Assembly: GCF_001746295.1 (NCBI RefSeq)
Contig: NZ_MJAH01000028.1
Coordinates: 1 to 64,000 of the forward strand
DNA length: 64,000 bases
Origin: Streptomyces sp. LUP47B
Lineage (GTDB): Bacteria > Actinomycetota > Actinomycetes > Streptomycetales > Streptomycetaceae
Reading direction: 5' to 3'
Part shown: one piece after another, positions 50,689 through 60,455 of the stretch
How positions within the stretch are numbered: position 1 is the stretch's first letter
How the letters are laid out: each line of letters opens with the position of its first letter
The notes under the pieces: generated by a model
Databases searched by the model: none
What the model was told of the DNA's origin: nothing
What the model saw: the letters and a program-made list of their open reading frames with translations, nothing else
Translations under genes and position numbers: made by a program

Positions 50689-51792
50689 GTGACCGACGTA
50701 ACCGGCGCCGCTGCCGACGTGCTGCACACCCTGTTCCACTCGGACCAGGGCGGCCATGAGCAGGTCGTGCTCTGCCAGGACCGCAAGAGCGGCCTCAAGG
50801 CCGTCATCGCCCTCCACTCCACCGCGCTCGGCCCCGCCCTCGGCGGGACCCGCTTCTACCCGTACGCGAGCGAGCAGGAGGCCGTCGCCGACGCGCTGAA
50901 CCTCGCGCGCGGGATGTCGTACAAGAACGCCATGGCCGGGCTCGACCACGGCGGCGGCAAGGCCGTGATCATCGGCGACCCGGAGCGCGACAAGAGCGAG
51001 GAACTGCTTCTCGCCTACGGCCGCTTCGTGGCCTCGCTCGGCGGCCGCTACGTCACCGCGTGCGACGTCGGCACGTATGTCGCAGACATGGACGTCGTCG
51101 CACGCGAGTGCCGCTGGACCACCGGCCGCTCCCCCGAGAACGGCGGCGCCGGCGACTCCTCCGTCCTCACCGCCTTCGGCGTCTACCAGGGCATGCGGGC
51201 CAGCGCACAGCACCTGTGGGGCGACCCCTCGCTGCGCGACCGCAGGATCGGCGTCGCGGGCGTCGGCAAGGTCGGGCGCCACCTGGTGGAGCACCTCCTC
51301 GAGGAGGGCGCCGAGGTCCTGATCACCGACGTACGCCAGGAGGCCGTGGAGCGGATCGCCGGCCGGCACCCCGCCGTCTCCGCCGTCGCCGACACCGACG
51401 CGCTGATCCGGACCGAGGGGCTCGACATCTACGCCCCCTGCGCGCTCGGCGGAGCCCTGAACGACGTCTCCGTGCCGGCGCTGACCGCGAGGATCGTCTG
51501 CGGCGCCGCCAACAACCAGCTCGAGCACCCGGGCGTGGAGAAGGACCTCGCCGACCGCGGGATCCTCTACGCGCCGGACTACGTGGTGAACGCCGGCGGG
51601 GTCATCCAGGTCGCCGACGAACTGCACGGGTTCGACTTCGAGCGGTGCCGGGCGAAGGCCGCGAAGATCTTCGACACCACACTGGCTATCTTCGCACGTG
51701 CGAAGGAGGACGGGATTCCGCCGGCCGCCGCGGCCGACCGGATCGCCGAGCAGCGGATGCATGAGGCGGCGGCCAGGAAACCGGCGCACTGA
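50689..51792 (+). CDS. vdh: Valine (branched-chain) dehydrogenase
   Basis: 367 aa from GTG 50689 with AGGAG eight bases upstream. Glu/Leu/Phe/Val dehydrogenase family: GPALGGTRFYPYASEQEAV, catalytic Lys in MSYKNAMAGLDHGGGKA, NAD-binding GVAGVGKVGRHLVE and PDYVVNAGGVIQVADEL. It deaminates valine and other branched-chain amino acids to 2-oxo acids, supplying precursors for polyketides and branched fatty acids. Length matches Streptomyces Vdh. Confidence 0.94.
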   Translation: MTDVTGAAADVLHTLFHSDQGGHEQVVLCQDRKSGLKAVIALHSTALGPALGGTRFYPYASEQEAVADALNLARGMSYKNAMAGLDHGGGKAVIIGDPERDKSEELLLAYGRFVASLGGRYVTACDVGTYVADMDVVARECRWTTGRSPENGGAGDSSVLTAFGVYQGMRASAQHLWGDPSLRDRRIGVAGVGKVGRHLVEHLLEEGAEVLITDVRQEAVERIAGRHPAVSAVADTDALIRTEGLDIYAPCALGGALNDVSVPALTARIVCGAANNQLEHPGVEKDLADRGILYAPDYVVNAGGVIQVADELHGFDFERCRAKAAKIFDTTLAIFARAKEDGIPPAAAADRIAEQRMHEAAARKPAH

Positions 51793-52073
51793 CGTTTGAC
51801 CGGTACCCGTCGGCGCACACTTAGAGAGAACTCTCACGTTCGTCGGCGGGTCGGCCGCGAAGAAGTGGTTAAAATCGCGGTTGACCAGCGGGGACGGGGC
51901 TCCCCGAGGGTTCTGGGCCAGGGCACGTGCTGCGGGCGACGTACCGTATGGGCGTGGGCTCAGGTACCGTGGAAGCCCTACGGACCGGTCTCTCTGCGGA
52001 GAGCCCGTTCTAGATCATGAACGCGTGTCAAGACTCTGGGGCCGTCGAGCCCCGTATTCGAGGGGGTCGAGCC

Positions 52074-52325
52074 ATGGGGCGCGGCCGGGCAAAGGCCAAG
52101 CAGACGAAGGTCGCCCGCCAGCTGAAGTACAGCAGCGGCGGGACTGACCTCTCGCGTCTGGCCAATGAGCTGGGCGCTTCGACTTCGAGTCAGCCGCCGA
52201 ATGGCGAGCCGTTCGAGGACGACGAGGAAGAAGACGACCCGTACGCCCAGTACGCGGATCTCTATAACGACGACGAGGACGAGGACGACGAGTCCGGTCC
52301 TACGTCTCAACGCCGCGGAGCTTGA
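52074..52325 (+). CDS. DUF3073 protein
   Basis: 83 aa, ATG 52074 with GAGGGGG upstream. A basic N-terminus (MGRGRAKAKQTKVARQLKYS) is followed by a very acidic tail (EDDEEEDDPYAQYADLYNDD), characteristic of DUF3073. Small, likely nucleic-acid associated; function unknown. The 281 bases 51793-52073 upstream hold its promoter and no other gene. Confidence 0.9.
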   Translation: MGRGRAKAKQTKVARQLKYSSGGTDLSRLANELGASTSSQPPNGEPFEDDEEEDDPYAQYADLYNDDEDEDDESGPTSQRRGA

Positions 52326-52341
52326 CGACCTGGCTGTGCGT

Positions 52342-52378
52342 AACCCGGTCCGGGGTGGTCCACACCACCGGACCGGGT
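52342..52378. terminator. Bidirectional terminator between DUF3073 and purM
   Basis: AACCCGGTCCGGGGTGGT (52342-52359), loop CCAC, ACCACCGGACCGGGTT (to 52379), followed by T's on the plus strand; one 2-nt bulge. Serves two convergent genes. Confidence 0.8.
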
Positions 52379-52398
52379 TTTGCGCTGCCTGTCAGTGC

Positions 52399-53463
52399 CT
52401 AGGCGTAGTCACCGACGAGTTCGGCACCCGTGGTGTGCTCACCGCGGTCCGTGATCTCGCCCGCGACCCATGAGTCGACCCCGCGGTCGGCCAGGGTGGC
52501 CAGGGCGACGTCCGCCGACTCCTCGGGCACGATCGCGATCATGCCGACGCCCATGTTCAGGGTCTTCTCCAGCTCCAGGCGCTCGACCCGGCCCGTCGTG
52601 CCGACGAGGTCGAAGACGGGGCCCGGGGTCCAGGTGGTGCGGTCCACGACGGCGTGCAGGCCGTCGGGGATCACACGGGCCAGGTTGGCCGCCAGACCGC
52701 CGCCGGTGACGTGCGAGAAGGCGTGCACCTCGGCCGTGCGGAGCAGGGCCAGGCAGTCCAGTGAGTAGATCTTGGTGGGCTCCAGGAGTTCCTCACCGAG
52801 GGTGCGGCCGAGCTCGTCGATCCGGGCGTCCAGGGCGAGGCCCGCCTCGTTCAGGAGCACATGCCGCACCAGCGAGTACCCGTTCGAGTGAAGACCCGAG
52901 GCCGCCATGGCGATGACCGCGTCACCCTTACGGATGCGATCCGCGCCGAGCAGCCGGTCGGCCTCCACGACGCCCGTACCGGCGCCGGCGACGTCGAAGT
53001 CGTCCGGGCCGAGCAGACCCGGGTGCTCGGCCGTCTCGCCGCCCACCAGGGCGCAGCCGGCGAGCACACAGCCCTCGGCGATGCCCTTGACGATCGCGGC
53101 GACACGCTCGGGGTGGACCTTGCCGACACAGATGTAGTCGGTCATGAAGAGCGGCTCGGCACCGCACACCACGATGTCGTCCATGACCATGGCGACCAGG
53201 TCGTGGCCGATGGTGTCGTAGACGCCCAGCTGACGCGCGATGTCGACCTTGGTGCCGACGCCGTCGGTGGCGGAGGCGAGCAGGGGACGCTCGAAGCGCT
53301 TGAGGGCGGAGGCGTCGAAGAGTCCGGCGAAACCGCCGAGGCCGCCGAGGACCTCGGGGCGCTGGGTCTTCTTCACCCACTCCTTCATCAGTTCTACGGC
53401 GCGGTCGCCCGCCTCGATGTCGACGCCCGCGGCTGCGTAGCTGGCACCGGTTGTCTCAGACAT
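52399..53463 (-). CDS. purM: Phosphoribosylformylglycinamidine cyclo-ligase (AIR synthetase)
   Basis: 354 aa, ATG 53463. GVDIEAGDRAVELMK, DGVGTKVDIARQ and VGGETAEHPG are standard PurM blocks. It closes the imidazole ring of AIR in purine synthesis. Follows purF by 45 bases on the same strand. Confidence 0.96.
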   Translation of the reverse strand: MSETTGASYAAAGVDIEAGDRAVELMKEWVKKTQRPEVLGGLGGFAGLFDASALKRFERPLLASATDGVGTKVDIARQLGVYDTIGHDLVAMVMDDIVVCGAEPLFMTDYICVGKVHPERVAAIVKGIAEGCVLAGCALVGGETAEHPGLLGPDDFDVAGAGTGVVEADRLLGADRIRKGDAVIAMAASGLHSNGYSLVRHVLLNEAGLALDARIDELGRTLGEELLEPTKIYSLDCLALLRTAEVHAFSHVTGGGLAANLARVIPDGLHAVVDRTTWTPGPVFDLVGTTGRVERLELEKTLNMGVGMIAIVPEESADVALATLADRGVDSWVAGEITDRGEHTTGAELVGDYA

Positions 53464-53508
53464 GGCAGTAGAGAACTTTCGTGTCGTACGGCAGGTATGA
53501 CGGGCTGC

Positions 53509-55035
53509 CTACGGGCGACGGATCGCGTCGGCCGCGGCCGTGGCGGCGGGCCCTGCGGCCAGCTCGGTCTCCAGGAGCTGCTTGCCGAGCAGCTCGGGGT
53601 CCGGGAGCTCCATCGGGTACTCGCCGTCGAAGCAGGCGCGGCAGAGGTTCGGCTTGGCGATGGTGGTCGCCTCGATCATGCCGTCGATGGAGATGTACGC
53701 CAGGGAGTCGGCGCCGAGCGAGGTGCCGATCTCGTCGATGGTCATGCCGTTGGCGATGAGCTCGGCGCGGGTGGCGAAGTCGATGCCGAAGAAGCAGGGC
53801 CACTTCACGGGGGGCGAGGAGATCCGGATGTGGACCTCGGCGGCGCCCGCCTCGCGGAGCATGCGGACCAGGGCGCGCTGGGTGTTGCCGCGGACGATCG
53901 AGTCGTCGACGACGACCAGCCGCTTGCCCTTGATGACTTCCTTGAGCGGGTTCAGCTTCAGGCGGATGCCGAGCTGGCGAATGGTCTGTGAGGGCTGGAT
54001 GAACGTGCGGCCGACGTAGGCGTTCTTCACCAGGCCCGCGCCGAAGGGGATCCCGGAGGCCTCCGCGTAGCCGATGGCCGCCGGGGTGCCGGATTCCGGG
54101 GTCGCTATGACCAGGTCGGCGTCGACGGGCGCTTCCTTGGCGAGCTTGCGGCCCATCTCCACGCGGGAGAGGTACACGTTCCGGCCGGCGATGTCGGTGT
54201 CGGGGCGCGCCAGATAGACGTACTCGAAGACACAGCCCTTGGGCTTCGCTTCCGCGAATCGGGAGGTGCGCAGGCCGTTCTCGTCGATGGCGACGAACTC
54301 GCCCGGCTCTATCTCGCGGACGTAGCTCGCGCCGCAGATGTCGAGGGCGGCGGACTCGGAGGCGACGACCCAGCCGCGCTCCAGGCGGCCGAGGACCAGC
54401 GGGCGGATGCCCTGCGGGTCGCGGGCGGCATAGAGGGTGTGCTCGTTCATGAAGACGAGCGAGAAGGCGCCCTGGACCTGGGGGAGGACCACGGGAGCGG
54501 CCTCCTCGATGGTCAGCGGCTTGCCGTCCTCGTCGACCTGGGCCGCGAGGAGCGCGGTGAGCAGGTCGGTGTCGTTGGTGGCGGCCACACGCGGGCTGCG
54601 GCCCTCCTGCTTGGGCAGGTCGGCGACCATCTCGGCGAGCTGCGCCGTGTTGACCAGGTTGCCGTTGTGGCCGAGCGCGATGGAACCGTGCGCGGTGGCA
54701 CGGAACGTCGGCTGGGCGTTCTCCCACACGGAGGCGCCGGTGGTCGAGTAGCGGGCGTGACCGACCGCGATATGACCCTGGAGCGAACCGAGCGAGGTCT
54801 CGTCGAAGACCTGGGACACGAGGCCCATGTCCTTGAAGACGAGGATCTGGGAGCCGTTGCTGACCGCGATTCCCGCGGATTCCTGGCCCCGATGCTGGAG
54901 GGCGTAGAGCCCGAAGTAGGAGAGCTTGGCGACCTCTTCGCCCGGAGCCCAGACACCGAAGACGCCACAAGCGTCCTGGGGGCCCTTCTCACCGGGGAGC
55001 AGGTCGTGGTTGAGTCGTCCGTCACCACGTGGCAC
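53509..55035 (-). CDS. purF: Amidophosphoribosyltransferase
   Basis: 508 aa from GTG 55035. An N-terminal propeptide of about 22 residues precedes the nucleophile Cys in QDACGVFGVWA; then the Ntn glutaminase domain and the PRPP loop VVVDDSIVRGNT. Cysteines in GCVFEYVYL, PCFFGIDFA and CRACFDGEYP fit the [4Fe-4S]-type PurF of Bacillus. It commits PRPP to purine synthesis. Forms a unit with purM. Confidence 0.96.
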   Translation of the reverse strand: MPRGDGRLNHDLLPGEKGPQDACGVFGVWAPGEEVAKLSYFGLYALQHRGQESAGIAVSNGSQILVFKDMGLVSQVFDETSLGSLQGHIAVGHARYSTTGASVWENAQPTFRATAHGSIALGHNGNLVNTAQLAEMVADLPKQEGRSPRVAATNDTDLLTALLAAQVDEDGKPLTIEEAAPVVLPQVQGAFSLVFMNEHTLYAARDPQGIRPLVLGRLERGWVVASESAALDICGASYVREIEPGEFVAIDENGLRTSRFAEAKPKGCVFEYVYLARPDTDIAGRNVYLSRVEMGRKLAKEAPVDADLVIATPESGTPAAIGYAEASGIPFGAGLVKNAYVGRTFIQPSQTIRQLGIRLKLNPLKEVIKGKRLVVVDDSIVRGNTQRALVRMLREAGAAEVHIRISSPPVKWPCFFGIDFATRAELIANGMTIDEIGTSLGADSLAYISIDGMIEATTIAKPNLCRACFDGEYPMELPDPELLGKQLLETELAAGPAATAAADAIRRP

Positions 55036-55092
55036 GGTTCCGAGTGTAGGCGAGATCGACCACTGGTCCGAATTCGCGGAGAGTGGGCTTTC

Positions 55093-55887
55093 TTACTCCG
55101 CGTGGGCCGTAACGCTCTCGCCGGAGGCGCCGGTGATCTTCAGTGAATCCCGTTCCTGCTGGTAGGAGACCTTGCCGGTGAGGATTTCGGCGAGTTGGCG
55201 CTCGGTCTTCATCACCGGGCCCGAACACATCATGCGCGTGGTCGCGAGGCGCCCGAACTCGATCGTGCCGTCCTTGACGGTGGCCCTGCCGTTGAAGGTG
55301 TTGCAGCCGAGGCTGCCGGTGACGGTGTTGTTCCTGGTGAGGGTGAGGTAGGCGTTCTCGCCCAGGGACCAGCGGGTGCCCTTCAGAGCGGGGGCCTTCT
55401 GCTCGCGCAGGGTGATGGTGTCGTTCTGCGGGCTGGTCAGTGTGAGGGTCCTGGCACCTGACGGGCCCTTCAGCTCGGCCTTGAGGTCGTTGTCGAAGAC
55501 GCCGACGAACTTCTCCTCGAACCTCCCCACCGCCCCTGGGCAGCCGATGAGTGTCATGGCGAGGTCGGAGACCTTCACGGTGTCGCCCTGGATGTCGACA
55601 TCGGCACCGATGCTGTTGCAGCCCACGGAACCACCGGAGTTCCCGCCGCCGACGTCCGGTTCGGCGGCGCCGGGCTTGAAGTCGATGCGAGCCTTCCTGC
55701 GGGCACCCTTCTCGGGCAGGACGTAGTCCTTGCCGTCGACGGTGACCTTCTGGGGCACCCAGGAGGTGTCCGCGATGGTGGAGACGTCCAGGGTCCTGGT
55801 CCCCACGCTCTCCGTGCCACAGGCGGCCAGGACGGTGGTCCCGGCCAGTGCCGCGGCCGCGTACTTGGCGTATGTCGTCCGCTTCAT
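55093..55887 (-). CDS. META-domain lipoprotein
   Basis: 265 aa from ATG 55887. Lipobox LAACG (ALAGTTVLAACGTES). Two META (HslJ-like) domains: one with GGSVGCNSIGADVDI and MTLIGCPGA, the second with GSLGCNTFNGRA and TRMMCSG. Each pairs conserved cysteines. Exported and membrane-anchored; function unknown. 31 bases downstream of the SCP2-like gene, on the same strand. Confidence 0.9.
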   Translation of the reverse strand: MKRTTYAKYAAAALAGTTVLAACGTESVGTRTLDVSTIADTSWVPQKVTVDGKDYVLPEKGARRKARIDFKPGAAEPDVGGGNSGGSVGCNSIGADVDIQGDTVKVSDLAMTLIGCPGAVGRFEEKFVGVFDNDLKAELKGPSGARTLTLTSPQNDTITLREQKAPALKGTRWSLGENAYLTLTRNNTVTGSLGCNTFNGRATVKDGTIEFGRLATTRMMCSGPVMKTERQLAEILTGKVSYQQERDSLKITGASGESVTAHAE

Positions 55888-55918
55888 GACTCTTTGACGC
55901 ACGAGACGTGCGATGGGT

Positions 55919-56716
55919 TCAGCCCATCAGCGGGAGCAGTGCGCCCAGGTCCGCCCGCTCCCCGCTCGCGCTGACCTTGGCGGCGTCGAGCGCGTCCTTC
56001 CAGGTCAGCCGCCCGGTGGCGAGCCGGATCCAGGTCAGCGGGTCGGTCTCGACGACGTTCGGCGGGGTGCCCCGGGTGTGCTTCGGCCCCTCGACGCACT
56101 GCACGACGGCGTACGGCGGCACCCGCACCTCGGTCGAACCGCCGGGCGCCTTCGCGGCGAGGGCGTCGGCGAGGAGGCGTGTGCAGGCGGCGAGGGCCTG
56201 ACGGTCGTAGGGGATGTCGAGGCCGGGGACGGCGGCGTTCAGGTCGTCGGTGTGGACGACGAGTTCGACGGTGCGGGTGACGAGGTAGTCGGCCAGGGGC
56301 AGCGCGCCGGCGTTGGTCTCCAGGAGCCGGGTGCCGGGGTGGGTGTCCAGCAGCTCGGTCAGGGTCCGGTCGACGTCGGTGAGGTAGGCGTCGAGGTCGG
56401 GGTGCCGCTCGGCCAGGTCCCGGGTGAAGTCGGCGATGGCCGCGGAGCTGGCGGAGGTGGCGAACGGCCAGTCGAGCAGCACGGCGTCCTGCCGCGCGGG
56501 CGCGGGCCGGTCCAGGCTCCGGTGGACGGCCGTGACCGCCATCCCGATGTGCGCGACCAGCTCCCGTACGGTCCACTCCCCCAGCCGTGTCGGCAGCGCC
56601 AGTTGCTCGGGGCTCAGCGTCCGTACGGCCTCCCGTACGTTCCCGAGCTGGGCCTGGACGGCCGTGCGGATCTTGGCGGGGTCGTAGGCGCGGGCACGCT
56701 TCCTGGCCGTGGGCAT
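55919..56716 (-). CDS. Maleylpyruvate isomerase-like / sterol-carrier family protein
   Basis: 265 aa, ATG 56716. N-terminal DinB/mycothiol-dependent-type four-helix domain (GEWTVRELVAHIGMAVTAV, TVELVVHTDDL) and a C-terminal SCP2-like part (VVETDPLTWIRLATGRLTWKDAL). In actinobacteria this architecture is usually called mycothiol-dependent maleylpyruvate isomerase-like. Substrate unknown. The 274 bases upstream (56717-56990) contain only the purL terminator. Confidence 0.82.
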   Translation of the reverse strand: MPTARKRARAYDPAKIRTAVQAQLGNVREAVRTLSPEQLALPTRLGEWTVRELVAHIGMAVTAVHRSLDRPAPARQDAVLLDWPFATSASSAAIADFTRDLAERHPDLDAYLTDVDRTLTELLDTHPGTRLLETNAGALPLADYLVTRTVELVVHTDDLNAAVPGLDIPYDRQALAACTRLLADALAAKAPGGSTEVRVPPYAVVQCVEGPKHTRGTPPNVVETDPLTWIRLATGRLTWKDALDAAKVSASGERADLGALLPLMG

Positions 56717-56934
56717 GGCGGTGAGCCTAGTCGGCGGGGAAGACGGACAAGGAGGGAAGGGTGATCGTCGGATTCGGACGGCTCCTGGGCCCTCTTCGGC
56801 ACCGTCCTGGTCCGGTGTACGGCATGGGGCGGCGCCGGCCTGATGGCCCTGACCGCCCGCCGGAGATCCGGCTGCCCAAGGCCCCCGCCGAGCCCGGCAC
56901 TTCCGGCCCGCGCTCGAACCGGTGGCGGCGTGAC

Positions 56935-56971
56935 GAAGGCCCCACTCGTCACAGCGACGGGCGGGGCCTTC
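56935..56971 (-). terminator. Probable purL terminator
   Basis: GAAGGCCCC (56935-56943) and GGGGCCTTC (56963-56971), 9-bp perfect stem, 19-nt loop, 20 bases after the purL stop on the minus strand. Confidence 0.65.
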
Positions 56972-56990
56972 GGAGTCGTACGGCCGCGGC

Positions 56991-59249
56991 CTACTTGAGC
57001 AGGGCCGGGATCGTGTCCTCGTGCGCCCGGCGCAGCTCCTCCAGGGTCAGTTCGAACTCGCCCTGGAGCTCGACGGTGTCCCCGTCCACGACCCCGATAC
57101 GGGTGACCGGGAGGCCCCGCGCACCGCACATGTCGTTGAAGCGGAGTTCCTCCGAGCGCGGTACGGCGACGACCGCGCGGCCCGCCGACTCGGAGAAGAG
57201 GAGCGTGAAGGCGTCCAGCCCGTCCGGTACGACCAGACGCGCGCCCTTGCCGCCCAGCAGCGCCGACTCCACGACCGCCTGGATCAGGCCGCCGTCGGAG
57301 AGGTCGTGCGCGGAGTCGATCATGCCGTCGCGGGAGGCGGAGATCAGGATCTCGGCCAGGAGGCGCTCGCGCTCCAGGTCGACCTTCGGGGGCAGGCCGC
57401 CGAGGTGGTCGTGGACGACCTGCGACCAGGCCGAGCCGCCGAACTCCTCATGCGTGTCGCCGAGGAGGTACAGCAGCTGGCCCTCCTCCTGGAAGGCGAC
57501 CGGCGTACGGCGGGCGACGTCGTCGATGACACCCAGGACCGCGACCACGGGAGTCGGGTGGATGGCGACATCGCCCGTCTGGTTGTACAGGGACACGTTG
57601 CCGCCCGTGACCGGCGTGCCCAACTGCAGGCAGCCGTCGGCCAGTCCACGGATCGCCTCCGCGAACTGCCACATCACGGCCGGGTCCTCGGGGGAGCCGA
57701 AGTTCAGGCAGTCCGAGACGGCGAGCGGCTTGGCGCCGGTCGTCGCCACGTTGCGGTACGCCTCCGCCAGCGCCAGCTGCGCGCCGGTGTACGGGTCCAG
57801 CTTCGCGTAACGGCCGTTGCCGTCCGTCGCGATGGCCACGCCCAGACCCGTCGACTCGTCGATGCGGATCATGCCGGAGTCCTCCGGCTGGGCCAGCACG
57901 GTGTTGCCCTGCACGAAGTGGTCGTACTGCGAGGTGATCCACTTCTTGGAGGCCTGATTCGGGGAGGACACCAGCTTCAGGACCTGGTCCTTCAGCTCCG
58001 CGCTCGAAGCCGGCCGCGGCAGCTTGTTCGCGTCGTCCGCCTGGAGCTCGTCCTGCCAGGACGGGCGGGCGTACGGGCGCTCGTAGACCGGACCGTCGTG
58101 CGCGACCGTGCGCGGGTCGACGTCGACGATCTTGCCGCCGTGCCAGTAGATCTCCAGCCGGTCGCCGTCGGTGACCTCACCGATGACGGTGGCGATGACA
58201 TCCCACTTGTCGCAGATCTCCAGGAACCGGTCGACCTTCTCCGGCTCCACGACCGCGCACATGCGTTCCTGCGACTCGCTCATGAGGATTTCCTCGGGCG
58301 AGAGCGTGGAGTCGCGCAGCGGTACGTCGTCCAGCGTCACGCGCATGCCGCCGGAGCCGTTGGAGGCGAGCTCGGAGGTGGCACACGAGAGGCCGGCCGC
58401 ACCCAGGTCCTGGATGCCGACGACCAGCTTCTCCTGGAAGGCCTCCAGGGTGCACTCGATGAGGAGCTTCTCCTGGAAGGGGTCGCCGACCTGCACGGCC
58501 GGGCGCTTCGACGGCTTGGCGTCGTCGAAGGTCTCGGAGGCCAGGATCGAGGCGCCGCCGATGCCGTCGCCGCCCGTGCGAGCCCCGTACAGGATGACCT
58601 TGTTGCCCGAGCCGGATGCCTTCGCGAGGTGGATGTCCTCGTGCCGCATGACGCCGATGGCACCGGCGTTGACCAGCGGATTGCCCTGGTAGCAGGCGTC
58701 GAAGACGACCTCGCCGCCGATGTTCGGCAGACCCAGGCAGTTGCCGTAGCCGCCAATGCCGGCGACGACGCCGGGGAGCACGCGCTTGGTGTCCGGGTGG
58801 TCCGCCGCACCGAAACGGAGGGGGTCGACCACGGCCACCGGCCGCGCGCCCATCGCGATGATGTCGCGGACGATGCCGCCGACACCCGTGGCCGCGCCCT
58901 GGTAGGGCTCGACGTACGAGGGGTGGTTGTGCGACTCGACCTTGAAGGTCACGGCGTACCCCTGGCCGACGTCCACGACGCCCGCGTTCTCGCCGATACC
59001 GACGAGCAGCGCGTCGCTCTGCGGGGCCTTCTCGCCGAACTGGCGCAGGTGCACCTTGGAGGACTTGTAGCTGCAGTGCTCGGACCACATCACCGAGTAC
59101 ATGGCGAGCTCGGCACCGGTGGGCCGGCGGCCGAGGATCTCCACGACCCGCTCGTACTCGTCCTTCTTCAGGCCGAGTTCGGCCCAGGGCAGCTCGACGT
59201 CGGGGGTCGCGGCCGCGTGCTCGACCGTGTCCAGAGGCGTCCGGCTCAT
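56991..59249 (-). CDS. purL: FGAM synthase, large subunit
   Basis: 752 aa, ATG 59249. Small-type PurL needing PurS and PurQ: MWSEHCSYKSSK, FKVESHNHPSYVEPYQGAATGVGGI, GGDGIGGASILAS, and SDGGLIQAVVE. Makes formylglycinamidine ribonucleotide from FGAR. Overlaps purQ by four bases. Confidence 0.96.
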   Translation of the reverse strand: MSRTPLDTVEHAAATPDVELPWAELGLKKDEYERVVEILGRRPTGAELAMYSVMWSEHCSYKSSKVHLRQFGEKAPQSDALLVGIGENAGVVDVGQGYAVTFKVESHNHPSYVEPYQGAATGVGGIVRDIIAMGARPVAVVDPLRFGAADHPDTKRVLPGVVAGIGGYGNCLGLPNIGGEVVFDACYQGNPLVNAGAIGVMRHEDIHLAKASGSGNKVILYGARTGGDGIGGASILASETFDDAKPSKRPAVQVGDPFQEKLLIECTLEAFQEKLVVGIQDLGAAGLSCATSELASNGSGGMRVTLDDVPLRDSTLSPEEILMSESQERMCAVVEPEKVDRFLEICDKWDVIATVIGEVTDGDRLEIYWHGGKIVDVDPRTVAHDGPVYERPYARPSWQDELQADDANKLPRPASSAELKDQVLKLVSSPNQASKKWITSQYDHFVQGNTVLAQPEDSGMIRIDESTGLGVAIATDGNGRYAKLDPYTGAQLALAEAYRNVATTGAKPLAVSDCLNFGSPEDPAVMWQFAEAIRGLADGCLQLGTPVTGGNVSLYNQTGDVAIHPTPVVAVLGVIDDVARRTPVAFQEEGQLLYLLGDTHEEFGGSAWSQVVHDHLGGLPPKVDLERERLLAEILISASRDGMIDSAHDLSDGGLIQAVVESALLGGKGARLVVPDGLDAFTLLFSESAGRAVVAVPRSEELRFNDMCGARGLPVTRIGVVDGDTVELQGEFELTLEELRRAHEDTIPALLK

Positions 59250-59926
59250 ACGTTGACCAGCTTCTTGAGGATCGAGGTGAAGAAGGGGAGGCCGTCGGTG
59301 CGGCCGGTGCCGATCAGCGGCTCCACGGCGTGCTCCGGGTGCGGCATGAGGCCCACGACGTTCCCGGCCTCGTTGGTGATCCCGGCGATGTCCCGGAGGC
59401 TGCCGTTCGGGTTGAAGTCCAGGTACCGGAAGGCCACCCGGCCCTCCGCCTCCAGCTTGTCCAGCGTGTACTCGTCGGCGACGTACCGGCCGTCCATGTT
59501 CTTCAGCGGAATGTTGATCTCCTGGCCGGCCGAGTAGTCGGTCGTCCAGGCGGTGTCCGCGTTCTCCACCCGCAGCTTCTGGTCACGGCAGATGAAGTGG
59601 AGGTGGTCGTTGCCGAGCATCCCGCCCGGGAGCAGGTGGGCCTCGGTGAGGATCTGGAAGCCGTTGCAGATACCGAGGACCGGGAGGCCGGACTTCGCCT
59701 GCTCGATGAGGGGCTCCATCACCGGCGAGAAGCGCGCGATGGCACCGGCGCGCAGATAGTCGCCGTAGGAGAAACCGCCGCACAGCACCACGGCGTCGAC
59801 CTGATGGAGGTCCTTGTCCTTGTGCCAGAGGGCGACCGGTTCGGCGCCCGCGAGGCGGATCGCACGCTGGGTGTCACGGTCGTCGAGGCTGCCGGGGAAA
59901 GTGACGACGCCAATACGAGCGGTCAC
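59246..59926 (-). CDS. purQ: FGAM synthase, glutaminase subunit
   Basis: 226 aa, ATG 59926. Class I glutamine amidotransferase with nucleophile Cys in VLGICNGFQIL and the His-Glu pair in MPHPEHAVE. Starts and ends in four-base overlaps with purS and purL, so the three are translationally coupled. Confidence 0.96.
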   Translation of the reverse strand: MTARIGVVTFPGSLDDRDTQRAIRLAGAEPVALWHKDKDLHQVDAVVLCGGFSYGDYLRAGAIARFSPVMEPLIEQAKSGLPVLGICNGFQILTEAHLLPGGMLGNDHLHFICRDQKLRVENADTAWTTDYSAGQEINIPLKNMDGRYVADEYTLDKLEAEGRVAFRYLDFNPNGSLRDIAGITNEAGNVVGLMPHPEHAVEPLIGTGRTDGLPFFTSILKKLVNV

Positions 59927-60186
59927 TTCGCGGCCTCCGCGACTTCCTCCACCTTGACGGTGAAGTCCTCGATCACGGTGTTGGCGAGGAAGGATTCCGC
60001 AAGATCGTGGATGCGGGCGAGCGCGGCCTCGTCGACCGGTCCGTCAACTTCCAGTTCGAATCGCTTTCCCTGACGTACGTCGGAGATGCCGTCGAAACCC
60101 AGTCGCGGCAGTGCACGCTGCACCGCCTGGCCCTGGGGGTCGAGGATCTCCGGCTTGAGCATGACGTCGACTACGACGCGTGCCAC
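59923..60186 (-). CDS. purS: FGAM synthase, PurS subunit
   Basis: 87 aa from GTG 60186, chosen because GGGAG lies five bases upstream; the GTG two codons earlier is too close to it. ARVVVDVMLKPEILDPQGQA and FDGISDVRQGKRFEL are standard PurS. It forms the bridge between PurL and PurQ. First gene of purSQL. Confidence 0.94.
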   Translation of the reverse strand: MARVVVDVMLKPEILDPQGQAVQRALPRLGFDGISDVRQGKRFELEVDGPVDEAALARIHDLAESFLANTVIEDFTVKVEEVAEAAK

Positions 60187-60455
60187 TGGCACTCCCGGTG
60201 GTGTGGTGCTGAGCAGGTTCCTTCAGACTACCCGCACAAAATTTCTACGCGCGTTGAGTTGTAGGAATCTACGTGACGGCCATCACGGCACAGCACGGAG
60301 GAGGACGTCCGTGAAAATTTCCCGGAAAGATCTCAGATCGACACCCGATACCTATTGCGCTCGGACACGCGGAAGGATTTAGTCGAGCTTCACAATGCAT
60401 TGTCGGGCACTGTACAAATGAATTGACAACGTGCCGCACGAAGGGACCGATATTC
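60187..60455. promoter_or_regulatory. AT-rich divergent region between purS and the Lsr2-type gene
   Basis: 269 bases with unusually AT-rich patches for this genome (ACAAAATTTCTAC, GTGAAAATTTCCCGG, TACAAATGAATTGACAAC). Such AT-rich DNA is what Lsr2 proteins bind, so autoregulation is plausible. No gene seen. Confidence 0.5.
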